From the NCBI GenBank assembly GCA_038243635.1, contig JBBSQW010000014.1, positions 28,497-92,496 of the forward strand: a DNA stretch of 64,000 nt, given 5' to 3'. Position numbers and translations under genes: made by a program. The notes below the pieces were generated by a model. The model was not told where the DNA came from, made no database searches, and saw nothing but the letters and a program-made list of their open reading frames with translations. Of the stretch, positions 24,585 through 32,061 are shown piece after piece. Every line of letters starts with the position of its first letter. The first letter of the stretch is position 1. The stretch comes from Pseudopedobacter sp038243635. GTDB lineage: Bacteria; Bacteroidota; Bacteroidia; Sphingobacteriales; Sphingobacteriaceae.

Positions 24585-25907
24585 ATGAAAATCAAATCAT
24601 TACTATACGTCATCCCGATTTCAACAATAATTTTTACGGCTTGCAACAGCAATAAAATGTCAGAAGCTAAGCGGTCTACATCAGCTGACACTACGTCTGC
24701 TATGAACATAGACTCTTTAGCGTCCATCTCCGACTCTAAAACGAAATTCAGCAATATCATTGGTTGGAAAACCAATGAAGCACCAACTGCACCAAAAGGA
24801 TTCACAGTGACTCGCTTTGCCGAGAATATCAAAAGCCCTAGACAAACCTATGTTGCACCAAATGGCGATGTATTAATTGTTTTGTCAAATTCTGAAAGAA
24901 CGGTTAAAGAAAAAGTAATCGGCAAAATTATTGGTCAGGCCGATGCCGAAGTAGGTGGAAAAAGCGCTAACAATATTTTATTGTACCGAGACGCAGACGG
25001 CGATGGTATTGCAGAAACAAAAAGCTTATTTTTAAGTGGTTTGAACCAACCATTTGGGATGTTGATTATTGGTGATCAGTTTTATGTAGCCAACACGGAC
25101 GGCGTTATGGTTTATCCTTACAAGACGGGCTCAACCAAAATTGAAGGACAGGGTAAAAAGATAATTAACCTACCCGCTGGCGGTTATAATAACCACTGGA
25201 CTCGAAATTTAATAACCAATGCAGAAAATTCTAAGATATATATTTCTGTAGGTTCTGGTAGTAACGTTGGCGAAAATGGAATGGAGAATGAAGTGCGACG
25301 GGCTAATATTTTGGAAGCAAACCCCGACGGCAGCGAAGAAAAAATATATGCTGCGGGATTACGTAACCCGGTAGGGATGGCATGGAACCCAATAACCAAA
25401 GATTTATGGACAGCAGTAAATGAAAGAGATGAATTGGGTGATGAGTTAGTGCCAGATTATATTACTTCTGTTAAGCAAGGTGCATTTTACGGATGGCCTT
25501 ACAGCTATTTTGGCCAGCATGAAGATCCTCGTAGAAAAGGAGAAAAACCTGAAATGGTTGCAAAAGCGATTGCTCCAGATTATGCATTAGCTCCACATAG
25601 CGCTTCGTTAGGTTTAGCTTTCTATACTGGAGACCAGTTTCCAGTGAAATACAAAAATGGTGCTTTTGTTGGTCAGCATGGTTCTTGGAACCGGTCTGAA
25701 TTTAATGGGTATAAAGTTGTTTTTATTCCTTTTAAAGATGGGAAGCCTAATGGAAAAGCAGAAGATTTTTTAAGCGGGTTTGTTGTTGGCAAAGGCGGCA
25801 GAGACGTACACGGTAGACCTGTTGGTGTTGCAGTTGCGAAAGACGGTGCTTTATTAGTTGCGGACGACGGTGCAGGAATTATTTGGAGAGTTGCTGCCAA
25901 GAATTAG
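24585..25907 (+). CDS. PQQ-type sorbosone/glucose dehydrogenase-like lipoprotein
   Basis: 440 residues. Signal peptide with lipobox FTAC (Cys20), then a six-bladed soluble glucose dehydrogenase-like propeller: FGMLIIGDQFYVANTDG, GGYNNHWTRNL (His of the active-site cleft), ILEANPDGSEEKIYAAGLRNPVGMAW, GWPYSYFGQ, and GSWNRSEFNGYKV. This is the sorbosone dehydrogenase (SNDH) family, quinoprotein-like sugar oxidoreductases. It would be anchored to a membrane facing the periplasm. Whether it binds PQQ cannot be decided here, and no pqq genes are visible. Confidence 0.87.
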   Translation: MKIKSLLYVIPISTIIFTACNSNKMSEAKRSTSADTTSAMNIDSLASISDSKTKFSNIIGWKTNEAPTAPKGFTVTRFAENIKSPRQTYVAPNGDVLIVLSNSERTVKEKVIGKIIGQADAEVGGKSANNILLYRDADGDGIAETKSLFLSGLNQPFGMLIIGDQFYVANTDGVMVYPYKTGSTKIEGQGKKIINLPAGGYNNHWTRNLITNAENSKIYISVGSGSNVGENGMENEVRRANILEANPDGSEEKIYAAGLRNPVGMAWNPITKDLWTAVNERDELGDELVPDYITSVKQGAFYGWPYSYFGQHEDPRRKGEKPEMVAKAIAPDYALAPHSASLGLAFYTGDQFPVKYKNGAFVGQHGSWNRSEFNGYKVVFIPFKDGKPNGKAEDFLSGFVVGKGGRDVHGRPVGVAVAKDGALLVADDGAGIIWRVAAKN

Positions 25908-26150
25908 TAGATATATATAGCGGTTCTTTAAGTTCAAAATACCTTTAAGAGCTGATGAAAGTCGATTCAATACTTTACACACAAATCAGTCAGTTTTGAG
26001 TTTAAAGCTCTACAATATAACAATCCAGTTTCTTAACGAACGAACTCGATATCAAAATATAAATAGTTAGTTCAGAATTTCGAAGAAGTGGTGAATAATA
26101 TTTAGAATATCGGAGAAGCCCAAATAATGAATGCTCAATTTTTTTCAAAA

Positions 26151-26180
26151 AAAAAGACCAACAGTAAAGTTGGTCTTTTT
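26151..26180. terminator. bidirectional terminator
   Basis: AAAAAGACCAAC / GTTGGTCTTTTT with a six-base loop, flanked by A- and T-runs. It lies 17 bp past the stop of the minus-strand barrel gene and could also stop transcription from the sorbosone dehydrogenase side. Confidence 0.85.
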
Positions 26181-26197
26181 TATAAAGTTACGTTTAT

Positions 26198-26941
26198 TTA
26201 AAATGCGTACCCAACTGAAAACGAAAGAACTCTATTTTTAATTTCCGGATTCAACTCTTTGCTCTCTGTAAGTAAATCTGCGAGCCCAAGTCCATAACCG
26301 AAACCGAAAGTCACCCCTGAGCTAAGCTGATAACCAGCCAGCGCATTTATACCATAATCCATTGGTTGTAAATTATCACCTTTTTTCCTTCCAAATTTTA
26401 AATCATTTTTTGTATTGATCTCTTTTGATGCTGCGCTACCTTCTATCGTCTCTGCCCTAGTTCCTGTAAGATGATAGGCAATATACGGGCCTCCGCCAAC
26501 GAAAAAATGACCCCGACCCATCTTTAAATTTGCTACCAAATTTAAAGGGATTTCAACCGAGATATAGTTGTCTTCAAAAGTAGGGTAAACTTTTACTTTT
26601 GTATCAATAACCACTTCTCCAGGAAACTTATTATTTCCCGCAATATCTCCACTTAAAGAGGGTTTAGATTGCTTTGCCTGAACTTTAGATCCCTTGCCTT
26701 GAACCGTGACACCCGACTGTATAGAAAGAAACGGAGAGACTGGGACATTCACGTACCCTGAAAAGTTAAAACTCTTTACCGCACTAGCCTTCGTTTCAAC
26801 ACTTTTACTTTCGACACTATAATCGTAATTTGATAAATTTAAACCCCCTTTTAGCCCAAAGCTAATGTTAGAACTTGGTAACTGAGCAAATATTGGTGAT
26901 GTGATTCCTGATATTAATAAAAGTATAACTATTTTTTTCAT
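26198..26941 (-). CDS. outer-membrane beta-barrel protein (PorT-like fold)
   Basis: 247 residues with a signal peptide (1-19, ending FAQ). An eight-stranded type pattern follows: FGLKGGLNLSNYDY near the start, repeated alternating strands, FVGGGPYIAYHL, GYQLSSGVTFGFGYGLGLADL, and the terminal VLSFSVGYAF ending in Phe. This matches the porin-family/PorT-like small barrels common in Bacteroidota. Function unknown. Transcribed alone. Confidence 0.82.
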   Translation of the reverse strand: MKKIVILLLISGITSPIFAQLPSSNISFGLKGGLNLSNYDYSVESKSVETKASAVKSFNFSGYVNVPVSPFLSIQSGVTVQGKGSKVQAKQSKPSLSGDIAGNNKFPGEVVIDTKVKVYPTFEDNYISVEIPLNLVANLKMGRGHFFVGGGPYIAYHLTGTRAETIEGSAASKEINTKNDLKFGRKKGDNLQPMDYGINALAGYQLSSGVTFGFGYGLGLADLLTESKELNPEIKNRVLSFSVGYAF

Positions 26942-27225
26942 ATTTATGGTTTGATGAACGCTTACAATTGACGTACCAAAGATTATGATAGAACGACAAT
27001 GACATTAGGTAATGATTTAACTTTTCAATGTTTTTTCAAAGTTATCAAAAACTACTTACTATTCTGTATGTAAACTTCGTTAACTGGGATAGATTTTATA
27101 TTCATTTTTCAATAAGGGTAATACTCTACTTTACAAGGATTTCCTTTGATTGTCTTATTTCATCATCTTTCTTTTCACTGTAAGTTGATGCTCTCCAGGT
27201 ATTAATTTGCAAAGCTACAAGAAGA

Positions 27226-27797
27226 CTATATTAAAAACAACCAGACCCATATTCCCGCAACAAATATCAAAATTAACTTTTTTGGCCATTTAACCACTGC
27301 GACAAATGGTATCAGATAGAAAAACGTGGCGGCAGATGTTAAATAGAAAATGATGTTAAACCAGCTGTTCCCATATAAATAATAACAGAAAATGTCGAGT
27401 AAATTCTTTCTTGAATTAACATTAAATATTGGGAAATACTCAAACGGTTTATTCTTATTCTTGGAAAGAATCGGTTTATCTAACTGGAATTTTTGAGGGG
27501 TTGTATAGAAACTTACAGCATCCCCTTCCAATATCTCGTTAAGTCGAGAGTCATTAAACCTACCTTGATAAATCTGGTAATAAATATTTTTATCGTTTGA
27601 TGCGTTTAAAGTTAAACGGGTTTCTTCTCCTCGAGAAATATTTACGCTTTCAACTTTCCTTTCAACTAATTTCAGAGTACCAAACATATAGATACTCGCA
27701 AATAGAAAATACAAAACTATACTTAAACTATCCCAGCAAAAATAAATACCTCTTTTTTTACTGGAAACTCGATTTCGCCTGAGTTACGTTTTTGCAT
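27226..27797 (-). pseudogene. frameshifted small membrane-protein gene
   Basis: A start ATG at 27797 overlaps the end of the upstream gene and begins MQKRNSGEIEFPVKKEVFIF, entering a hydrophobic stretch ending AGIV at a TAA. Just after, in another frame, the same hydrophobic helix continues as VLYFLFASIYMFG and runs 150 further codons to 27226 (two more C-terminal helices, ending WVWLFLI). At the break, ATAGTTT occurs twice, 11 bp apart. Removing those 11 bases joins the two frames into one continuous helix (AGIV-LYFLFASIYMF). A recent 11-bp insertion is the simplest reading. The family is not recognised. Confidence 0.75.
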
Positions 27798-28002
27798 ATA
27801 AGGCTAGTTTAGATTTGGTTTTCGTTTCAAATTGATTTTTGATTAAAGATTTTTCAAGCAACTCCTCATTTGTACCTTGTTCTTGTTTAATAGGGGAATT
27901 CTCTATAGAAGTTCCCTTTAATTTTTCAAGCTTATCGGCAAACCATGATTTTAAATCTGGATACTTTTCAGATATTTTTTCGTAAGCTACCTGAACTTCC
28001 AT
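27784..28002 (-). CDS. hypothetical protein, 72 residues
   Basis: Starts MEVQVAYEKISEKYPDLKSW, soluble, highly charged and probably helical, no signal peptide. Its ATG follows the TAA of the upstream 73-residue frame with no gap and in the same reading frame. Two readings are possible: two coupled genes, or one 146-residue gene split by a nonsense codon. Its last 14 bases overlap the next gene start. Part of the vgrG-linked island. No family recognised. Confidence 0.55.
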   Translation of the reverse strand: MEVQVAYEKISEKYPDLKSWFADKLEKLKGTSIENSPIKQEQGTNEELLEKSLIKNQFETKTKSKLALYAKT

Positions 28003-28224
28003 TTAAGGCACATCTTTTTCTACAGTTTGATATTGACCAATTAAAGTAAATCCTATTTCTTTTAAAGGAAGCGGAGCTAGATCTGTTGGCTTCGTAGCTT
28101 TTGGAACTACGATTCTGTAGGTCAGATCTGGACCGGCTGACTCATAAGTGATACGCCAAAAGTTTGCCTGAAGATAGGGAACATCATAGCCTGTGGATTT
28201 TGGGTAGGATGGTTTTTCTGTCAT
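28003..28224 (-). CDS. hypothetical protein, 73 residues
   Basis: Starts MTEKPSYPKSTGYDV, soluble, rich in Pro and aromatic residues (ANFWRITYESAGPDLTYRI). Its ATG overlaps the stop of the tiny lipoprotein frame upstream (AATGA), and its stop abuts the next start. It may be a cytoplasmic or, if the upstream signal peptide once belonged to it, a secreted lipoprotein domain. Family not recognised. Confidence 0.5.
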   Translation of the reverse strand: MTEKPSYPKSTGYDVPYLQANFWRITYESAGPDLTYRIVVPKATKPTDLAPLPLKEIGFTLIGQYQTVEKDVP

Positions 28225-28328
28225 TTCTTGTTTCTTTTCTGATGAATTTTAAATTGGCAGGAAGCCGTGACAACGGTTAACATAGCCATGTTGGCCATAA
28301 TTAACAACTTGATTTTGGATGTTTTCAC
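28221..28328 (-). CDS. tiny lipoprotein (35 residues) or detached lipoprotein signal peptide
   Basis: GTG start one base after the stop of the upstream membrane-protein gene. It encodes a basic start (VKTSKIKLL), a hydrophobic core and lipobox VTASC with Cys24, leaving an 11-residue basic mature tail (QFKIHQKRNKK). The stop overlaps the next ATG (ATGA). The size and layout recall bacteriocin-release lipopeptides, but it could equally be the signal peptide of the next gene separated by a frameshift. Confidence 0.45.
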   Translation of the reverse strand: MKTSKIKLLIMANMAMLTVVTASCQFKIHQKRNKK

Positions 28329-28329
28329 A

Positions 28330-28755
28330 TTAGAGGTTTGATGTATAAATCATTATTGCTATTAAAACGGTTCCAGCTGTGTAAAAGAAAAAATACAACA
28401 GACTTTTAATACTTGCTCGGTGCTGCATAAAATATCTAACTGGATTTTGCGAGGTTGTGCCAAAATTGTTATGAAATTTGGATTGTGCATCAATCATTTG
28501 GTTAACAATTCCATAGAAAATATTAAACAAGCAAAAGCTTGTTATCATCATTAAAAAAAGCTTCGGCCATTCGCCCACAAATTCTTTACCGTTGATATTT
28601 ATCAAATTCCTAACGATGATTACAAATGCAATAGATGCTATCACAAAGATGGAACTGTAACCTATAAAAATCCACTTATTAGACACCCTTTTATTAACAA
28701 AATAATAAAAAAAGCTAAATATCAAAAGATATATTATGTAAATGATAATCTTCAT
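28330..28755 (-). CDS. hypothetical four-helix membrane protein
   Basis: 141 residues from ATG 28755 (the frame extends to TTG 28764). Four hydrophobic segments (about 1-20, 24-46, 62-86, 114-137) with a polar stretch KFHNNFGTTSQNPVRYFMQ before the last. No family recognised. The following frame starts one base after its stop, so it heads a tightly packed run of small genes in the vgrG-linked island. A role in immunity against a membrane-acting effector is possible but unsupported by homology. Confidence 0.6.
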   Translation of the reverse strand: MKIIIYIIYLLIFSFFYYFVNKRVSNKWIFIGYSSIFVIASIAFVIIVRNLININGKEFVGEWPKLFLMMITSFCLFNIFYGIVNQMIDAQSKFHNNFGTTSQNPVRYFMQHRASIKSLLYFFFYTAGTVLIAIMIYTSNL

Positions 28756-28772
28756 ATTATCCAATTAGAACG

Positions 28773-29113
28773 TTAGGGCAACCAGTAATAATAATCCCCG
28801 GTATTGGTGTTACCGAGACGTAATCCACCAAACAAGAAGTTAATTATTGGTTTAATGGAAATTGAAACGTTTAAACCGATATCAAGACCTATCGCTAAAG
28901 TTAATTTCGCACTTAAATTAAAACCAATTCCATAATATAAAAACCCCTCCCAATACTACGGAAAATAAAGCGGAACTTCCCAAGGTGGTAAAACCAATGA
29001 TCATTCCCTGAAACAACTGGCTGCTGGAATGGGTGCTCACTCCCTGACTGTTGTTTTTGCCCAGCACTTTGCAAGCTTTCTTCACGACTGTTTTTATCAG
29101 CTATAATTTCCTT
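28773..29113 (-). pseudogene. degenerate remnant of a membrane-protein gene
   Basis: No single frame covers this stretch, but successive frames give protein-like pieces. First comes a polar KEIIADKNSREESLQSAGQK segment from 29113. A shifted frame then gives a hydrophobic GMIIGFTTLGSSALFSVVLGG. After a further shift at the GGGGTTTTT run near 28946 comes YYGIGFNLSAKLTLAIGLDIG, ending GDYYYWLP at TAA 28773. No start codon is evident. It is best read as a decayed gene of unknown family between the broken immunity copy and the small-gene run. Confidence 0.45.
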
Positions 29114-29191
29114 TCACGGTGTTTTAACGGAATACTTTCTTACAAGCCCAATTGGGATAGGATTTGGTTATGGATGTCTCTTATAATGTGG

Positions 29192-29840
29192 TTAAAATGG
29201 CCACCAAGCATTCGTTTGGAGTTGTTTTCCAAACCGTTCCTCAAATTCCTTCTTTGGCATTACATAGGTAAAGTACATATAAACGTTATAATCGAATTGG
29301 TCTGCCGGGGTATCTTTATTAAGGATTGTTCCCATAGTTTTTGTCCCCCTGCCTTCCACTAAAATAGGCCCATTTGCGCCCCTCAAACTAAAGCACATCA
29401 ACGGCTTTTCTTTGGTGCCGTATTTAGGGTTGTTAAAATCTTCTTTGTTTACTTTTAGCATTACGGTTGAATTTCCAATGTCGTACCAAAATAAATGGGT
29501 TAAATCAAACATCTCTATCCTAATGTGTTTTTTATATTGAATTGAATAGACATCCTGATAATAATAATGTGATCTTTTGCTTGCATCACGTCCCATGTTT
29601 TTTGTAACTAATTGGGTATTGATTATCTTGTTCTGAAAAGGCTCCTCTAAGCTTCGATATCATTTAAGGGCATCTTAACCTTCAGCTCTATTACATTTTC
29701 CATATAGGGTTTGACCGCAAATTCTGCATCGTTGTTGTTTTTTAAGAAAAACCGATTAATAACAAATAATAATAAAGGCAAAAAAAAATTGCCCCTATGA
29801 TATAACCTATAAAACCTCCCATGTTCTGTAACCACTTCAT
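29192..29840 (-). pseudogene. doubly frameshifted copy of the 30164-30820 candidate immunity gene
   Basis: ATG 29840 starts MKWLQNMGGFIGYIIGAIFF, an N-terminal membrane helix. At a run of nine T (29780-29788, minus strand) the sequence must shift frame to continue LPLLLFVINRFFLKNNND...LKVKMPLND (stop 29647). It shifts again near 29655 to run as RSLEEPFQNKIINTQL to the end. The last part matches the 218-residue neighbour: DFNNPKYGTKEKPLMCFSL against DMDDPTFGVETNPVIIFYY, and YFTYVMPKKEFEERFGK against YLSYIMPKNEFEKRFEK. The start lies 3 bp after the upstream stop. Disrupted paralogue. Confidence 0.8.
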
Positions 29841-29843
29841 ATT

Positions 29844-30164
29844 TTAAGACTTATCTGCTACAATATTTATTCCTCGTTGAATATCTTGGTTCATTACACC
29901 CAAACTTTTGAATTCTCGCAATACGGTTCCAAAAAATTCATCCTCCTTTGTATTTGCATCATTCTCAATAAAAAAATTCGCTACCGCACCAGCTATACCA
30001 ATCCCTATACCAATCCCAAAATTAGCCCATCCAAATTTTGGTCTGGACCGTCTGGCCACATCACCAGCTAAACGAGAGCTGGCTGCCCTTCGGCTTACCG
30101 CCTCTGCCTGCTCAGTTGCACCGTTCCTCGCCAACCGAGCCAACTGAGTGCTATGTATAGACAT
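29844..30164 (-). CDS. orphan module repeating the glycine-rich end of the PAAR-like protein
   Basis: 106 residues from ATG 30164, which overlaps the upstream TGA by one base (the TTG at 30167 extends it by one codon). The first 45 residues are Arg/Ala-rich (NGATEQAEAVSRRAASSRL). Residues 50-66 (FGIGIGIGIAGAVANFFIE) closely match 335-356 of the PAAR-like protein (GIGVGLGFGVAGAVANHYI), and a charged tail follows in both. It has no PAAR-like domain of its own, so it looks like a detached C-terminal effector module, comparable to orphan tips in Rhs loci. Toxicity is inference. Confidence 0.65.
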   Translation of the reverse strand: MSIHSTQLARLARNGATEQAEAVSRRAASSRLAGDVARRSRPKFGWANFGIGIGIGIAGAVANFFIENDANTKEDEFFGTVLREFKSLGVMNQDIQRGINIVADKS

Positions 30165-30820
30165 CAATTCTTTTCGAACCGTTTCTCAAATTCATTTTTT
30201 GGCATAATGTAGGATAGATAGTACTTGACGTTAACGTTTGTTTGATATGCTTGAAACTCTGCTTCACTTCCGTGAAAAAAACGTTTGTCGCCTTTGTCTC
30301 CTTGGATCGAATCATAATATCTACTCTCAAGATTTGGAACAATATAGTAGAATATTATAACGGGGTTCGTCTCCACTCCGAAAGTGGGGTCGTCCATGTC
30401 ATGGATATCTACGGTTGCGACGATATTTTTATTTTTTTCGCTCTCATGCAAATCATTTAAAAAATATCCATACATCGAGCTAAAAAATGAGTTTACTGGA
30501 AAAAAGTATATGATTTTAAAATGCTTCTTACGATTCTCATCATAAAAAGTAGTTTCAAACTTATCCACATAAGCTGAAGTTGAACTTGAGGATGAATTAA
30601 ACTTTGATCTAACTTCAAAATATAAGTTTGAATTCTTCCTATCTGTCATACACAGGTGTACCGTATCCAAATTTGAAATATAATCCTTGACGTACAAATC
30701 ACCGTCATTTTCCATTGCTGGCGGATCAAATTTATAAATCAACCATCTTCCAATTTGTCTACCAAATAATAGACCTATCGCAACAGCAAAGAATGCAAAG
30801 TATTTTAGAAAAGTACTCAT
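30164..30820 (-). CDS. membrane-anchored candidate immunity protein
   Basis: 218 residues with one N-terminal transmembrane helix (about 7-25), then a hydrophilic beta-rich domain with Ser-rich patch and the C-terminal YLSYIMPKNEFEKRFEKN. It is encoded 62 bp after the PAAR-like gene and coupled by overlap to the small glycine-rich module. A damaged second copy sits downstream of that module. Repeated effector-end/partner pairs of this kind are typical of T6SS effector-immunity cassettes. No recognised family, and the immunity call rests on context only. Confidence 0.6.
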   Translation of the reverse strand: MSTFLKYFAFFAVAIGLLFGRQIGRWLIYKFDPPAMENDGDLYVKDYISNLDTVHLCMTDRKNSNLYFEVRSKFNSSSSSTSAYVDKFETTFYDENRKKHFKIIYFFPVNSFFSSMYGYFLNDLHESEKNKNIVATVDIHDMDDPTFGVETNPVIIFYYIVPNLESRYYDSIQGDKGDKRFFHGSEAEFQAYQTNVNVKYYLSYIMPKNEFEKRFEKN

Positions 30821-30882
30821 ATAACATAACTTGACTTAAAACAAATCATAAAAACATCAGTTGTAGTAGTTAAATATATAGG

Positions 30883-32061
30883 TTAAGGTTCTGAAACTAC
30901 ATTTGTTCCGTTAGATGCGTCAGCTAACGCCAACATTTTATTAGACATTTGATTGTCCGCTATGAGTTTTAGCTTATCTTTTTTATAACTTTCCCCTATA
31001 TAATGATTCGCAACTGCACCGGCTACTCCAAACCCTAGCCCAACCCCTATTCCAGCCCCAGTTACCTTAAATTCACCAGCAAACGTTCTTGAACCCCAAA
31101 CTGTCATCCGCTCTCCCTGAGCATAAGTTCCTCCCTGATCCATTACCTCCCTTATGATAGCTCTGTTTTGGGATGATATTGTTTCCACGGCCTCGATAGC
31201 TCCGGTCGTGGCTCCTTCACCAATACCAAAGGCTTCGTCTCTAACAGTACTATCTATTTCTCCACTCGAATCTTTTGCACTAGTAGACCCCTCATTTACA
31301 TCAAAGCCTTCATTATAATCATAAACGCCTGCAACAATCCCAAAAGATGTACCCAAAGGATCTGCAAGACCAGTGAAGCCGCTAACCATGCCCATATATA
31401 GCTGTTGCTCTTGATGAAGCTCAATTCCGTCATTATTATTTCTCGAAAATTTGTCGGCTGCCTTTTGCGCTAAAACGGGACTAAAAAATGGTTGAAGTAA
31501 ACCACCATTAACACACGACAACACAGAGCGCTGGAGGATTGCATAGTTACCATCGAAAGAAGTTTTTTTGTAATCTCGCTTCCACATAGATGTAGCTTCT
31601 AAAGTGCAATCGCATGGGTGTCCTAACGTGAAATTACCGATCAAAACCTCCATGGGTGGTGCGATTTCATTAGCAATCAAGATGGCACCACCTGCGACAG
31701 TTAAACCTCCGATAATCGTAGCAGTAGCAGCACTACTAGCGCCAGCGGCTAGCCCGACTAAGACTGCACCTGCAAGACCGCCTGTTCCTACAACTGCTGC
31801 TACTACAATCACAGCAACAGCCACCACAGCAATTCCAGCTGCGAGCCCTAAAAACATTGTTCCCAAACCAGCCCAAAATTTTTGTGGAGACTGACAAACA
31901 AATGTAGCACTTAGCTTTTTATCGTCAACGTTTAGCCAAAGAGATCCCGACTTTGCCAACACGTCTTTTTTGGGTCGCGAAACTCCTAGTTGCTGTGGTG
32001 TAGTCACAGTCATTAAGGTACAACTTATCTTAACCCCTGATGGTAGATATGAGATAGACAT
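30883..32061 (-). CDS. PAAR-like (DUF4280-type) T6SS spike-tip protein with hydrophobic insertion and C-terminal extension
   Basis: 392 residues. The start MSISYLPSGVKISCTLMTVT and the later GHPCDCTLEATSMW and AILQRSVLSCVNGG resemble the DUF4280 PAAR-like fold that caps VgrG in Bacteroidota. Between these halves lies a Gly/Ala/Val-rich hydrophobic insert (63-133, for example VAVAVIVVAAVVGTGGLAGAV) long enough for two or more membrane helices. After residue 190 comes a 200-residue extension with a second glycine-zipper segment (335-356). It starts in a TAATG overlap with the upstream gene and follows vgrG, so it probably rides on that spike and carries a membrane-active end. The toxin role is inference. 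Confidence 0.7.
   Translation of the reverse strand: MSISYLPSGVKISCTLMTVTTPQQLGVSRPKKDVLAKSGSLWLNVDDKKLSATFVCQSPQKFWAGLGTMFLGLAAGIAVVAVAVIVVAAVVGTGGLAGAVLVGLAAGASSAATATIIGGLTVAGGAILIANEIAPPMEVLIGNFTLGHPCDCTLEATSMWKRDYKKTSFDGNYAILQRSVLSCVNGGLLQPFFSPVLAQKAADKFSRNNNDGIELHQEQQLYMGMVSGFTGLADPLGTSFGIVAGVYDYNEGFDVNEGSTSAKDSSGEIDSTVRDEAFGIGEGATTGAIEAVETISSQNRAIIREVMDQGGTYAQGERMTVWGSRTFAGEFKVTGAGIGVGLGFGVAGAVANHYIGESYKKDKLKLIADNQMSNKMLALADASNGTNVVSEP

Noticed and set aside
27127..27215. Two overlapping minus-strand fragments (LIPGEHQLTVKRK and DDEIRQSKEILVK)
   Set aside because: They could be pieces of a decayed gene joined by a frameshift just past the 27226 stop, but they are too short and without a start to support a feature.
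29877..30147. Plus-strand frames rich in Ile-Pro repeats
   Set aside because: They are the complement of the glycine-rich coding segment of the 106-residue module and have no independent support.
31604..31894. Plus-strand 96-codon Ala/Pro/Thr-rich frame
   Set aside because: Antisense to the hydrophobic insertion of the PAAR-like gene. Composition follows from that strand.
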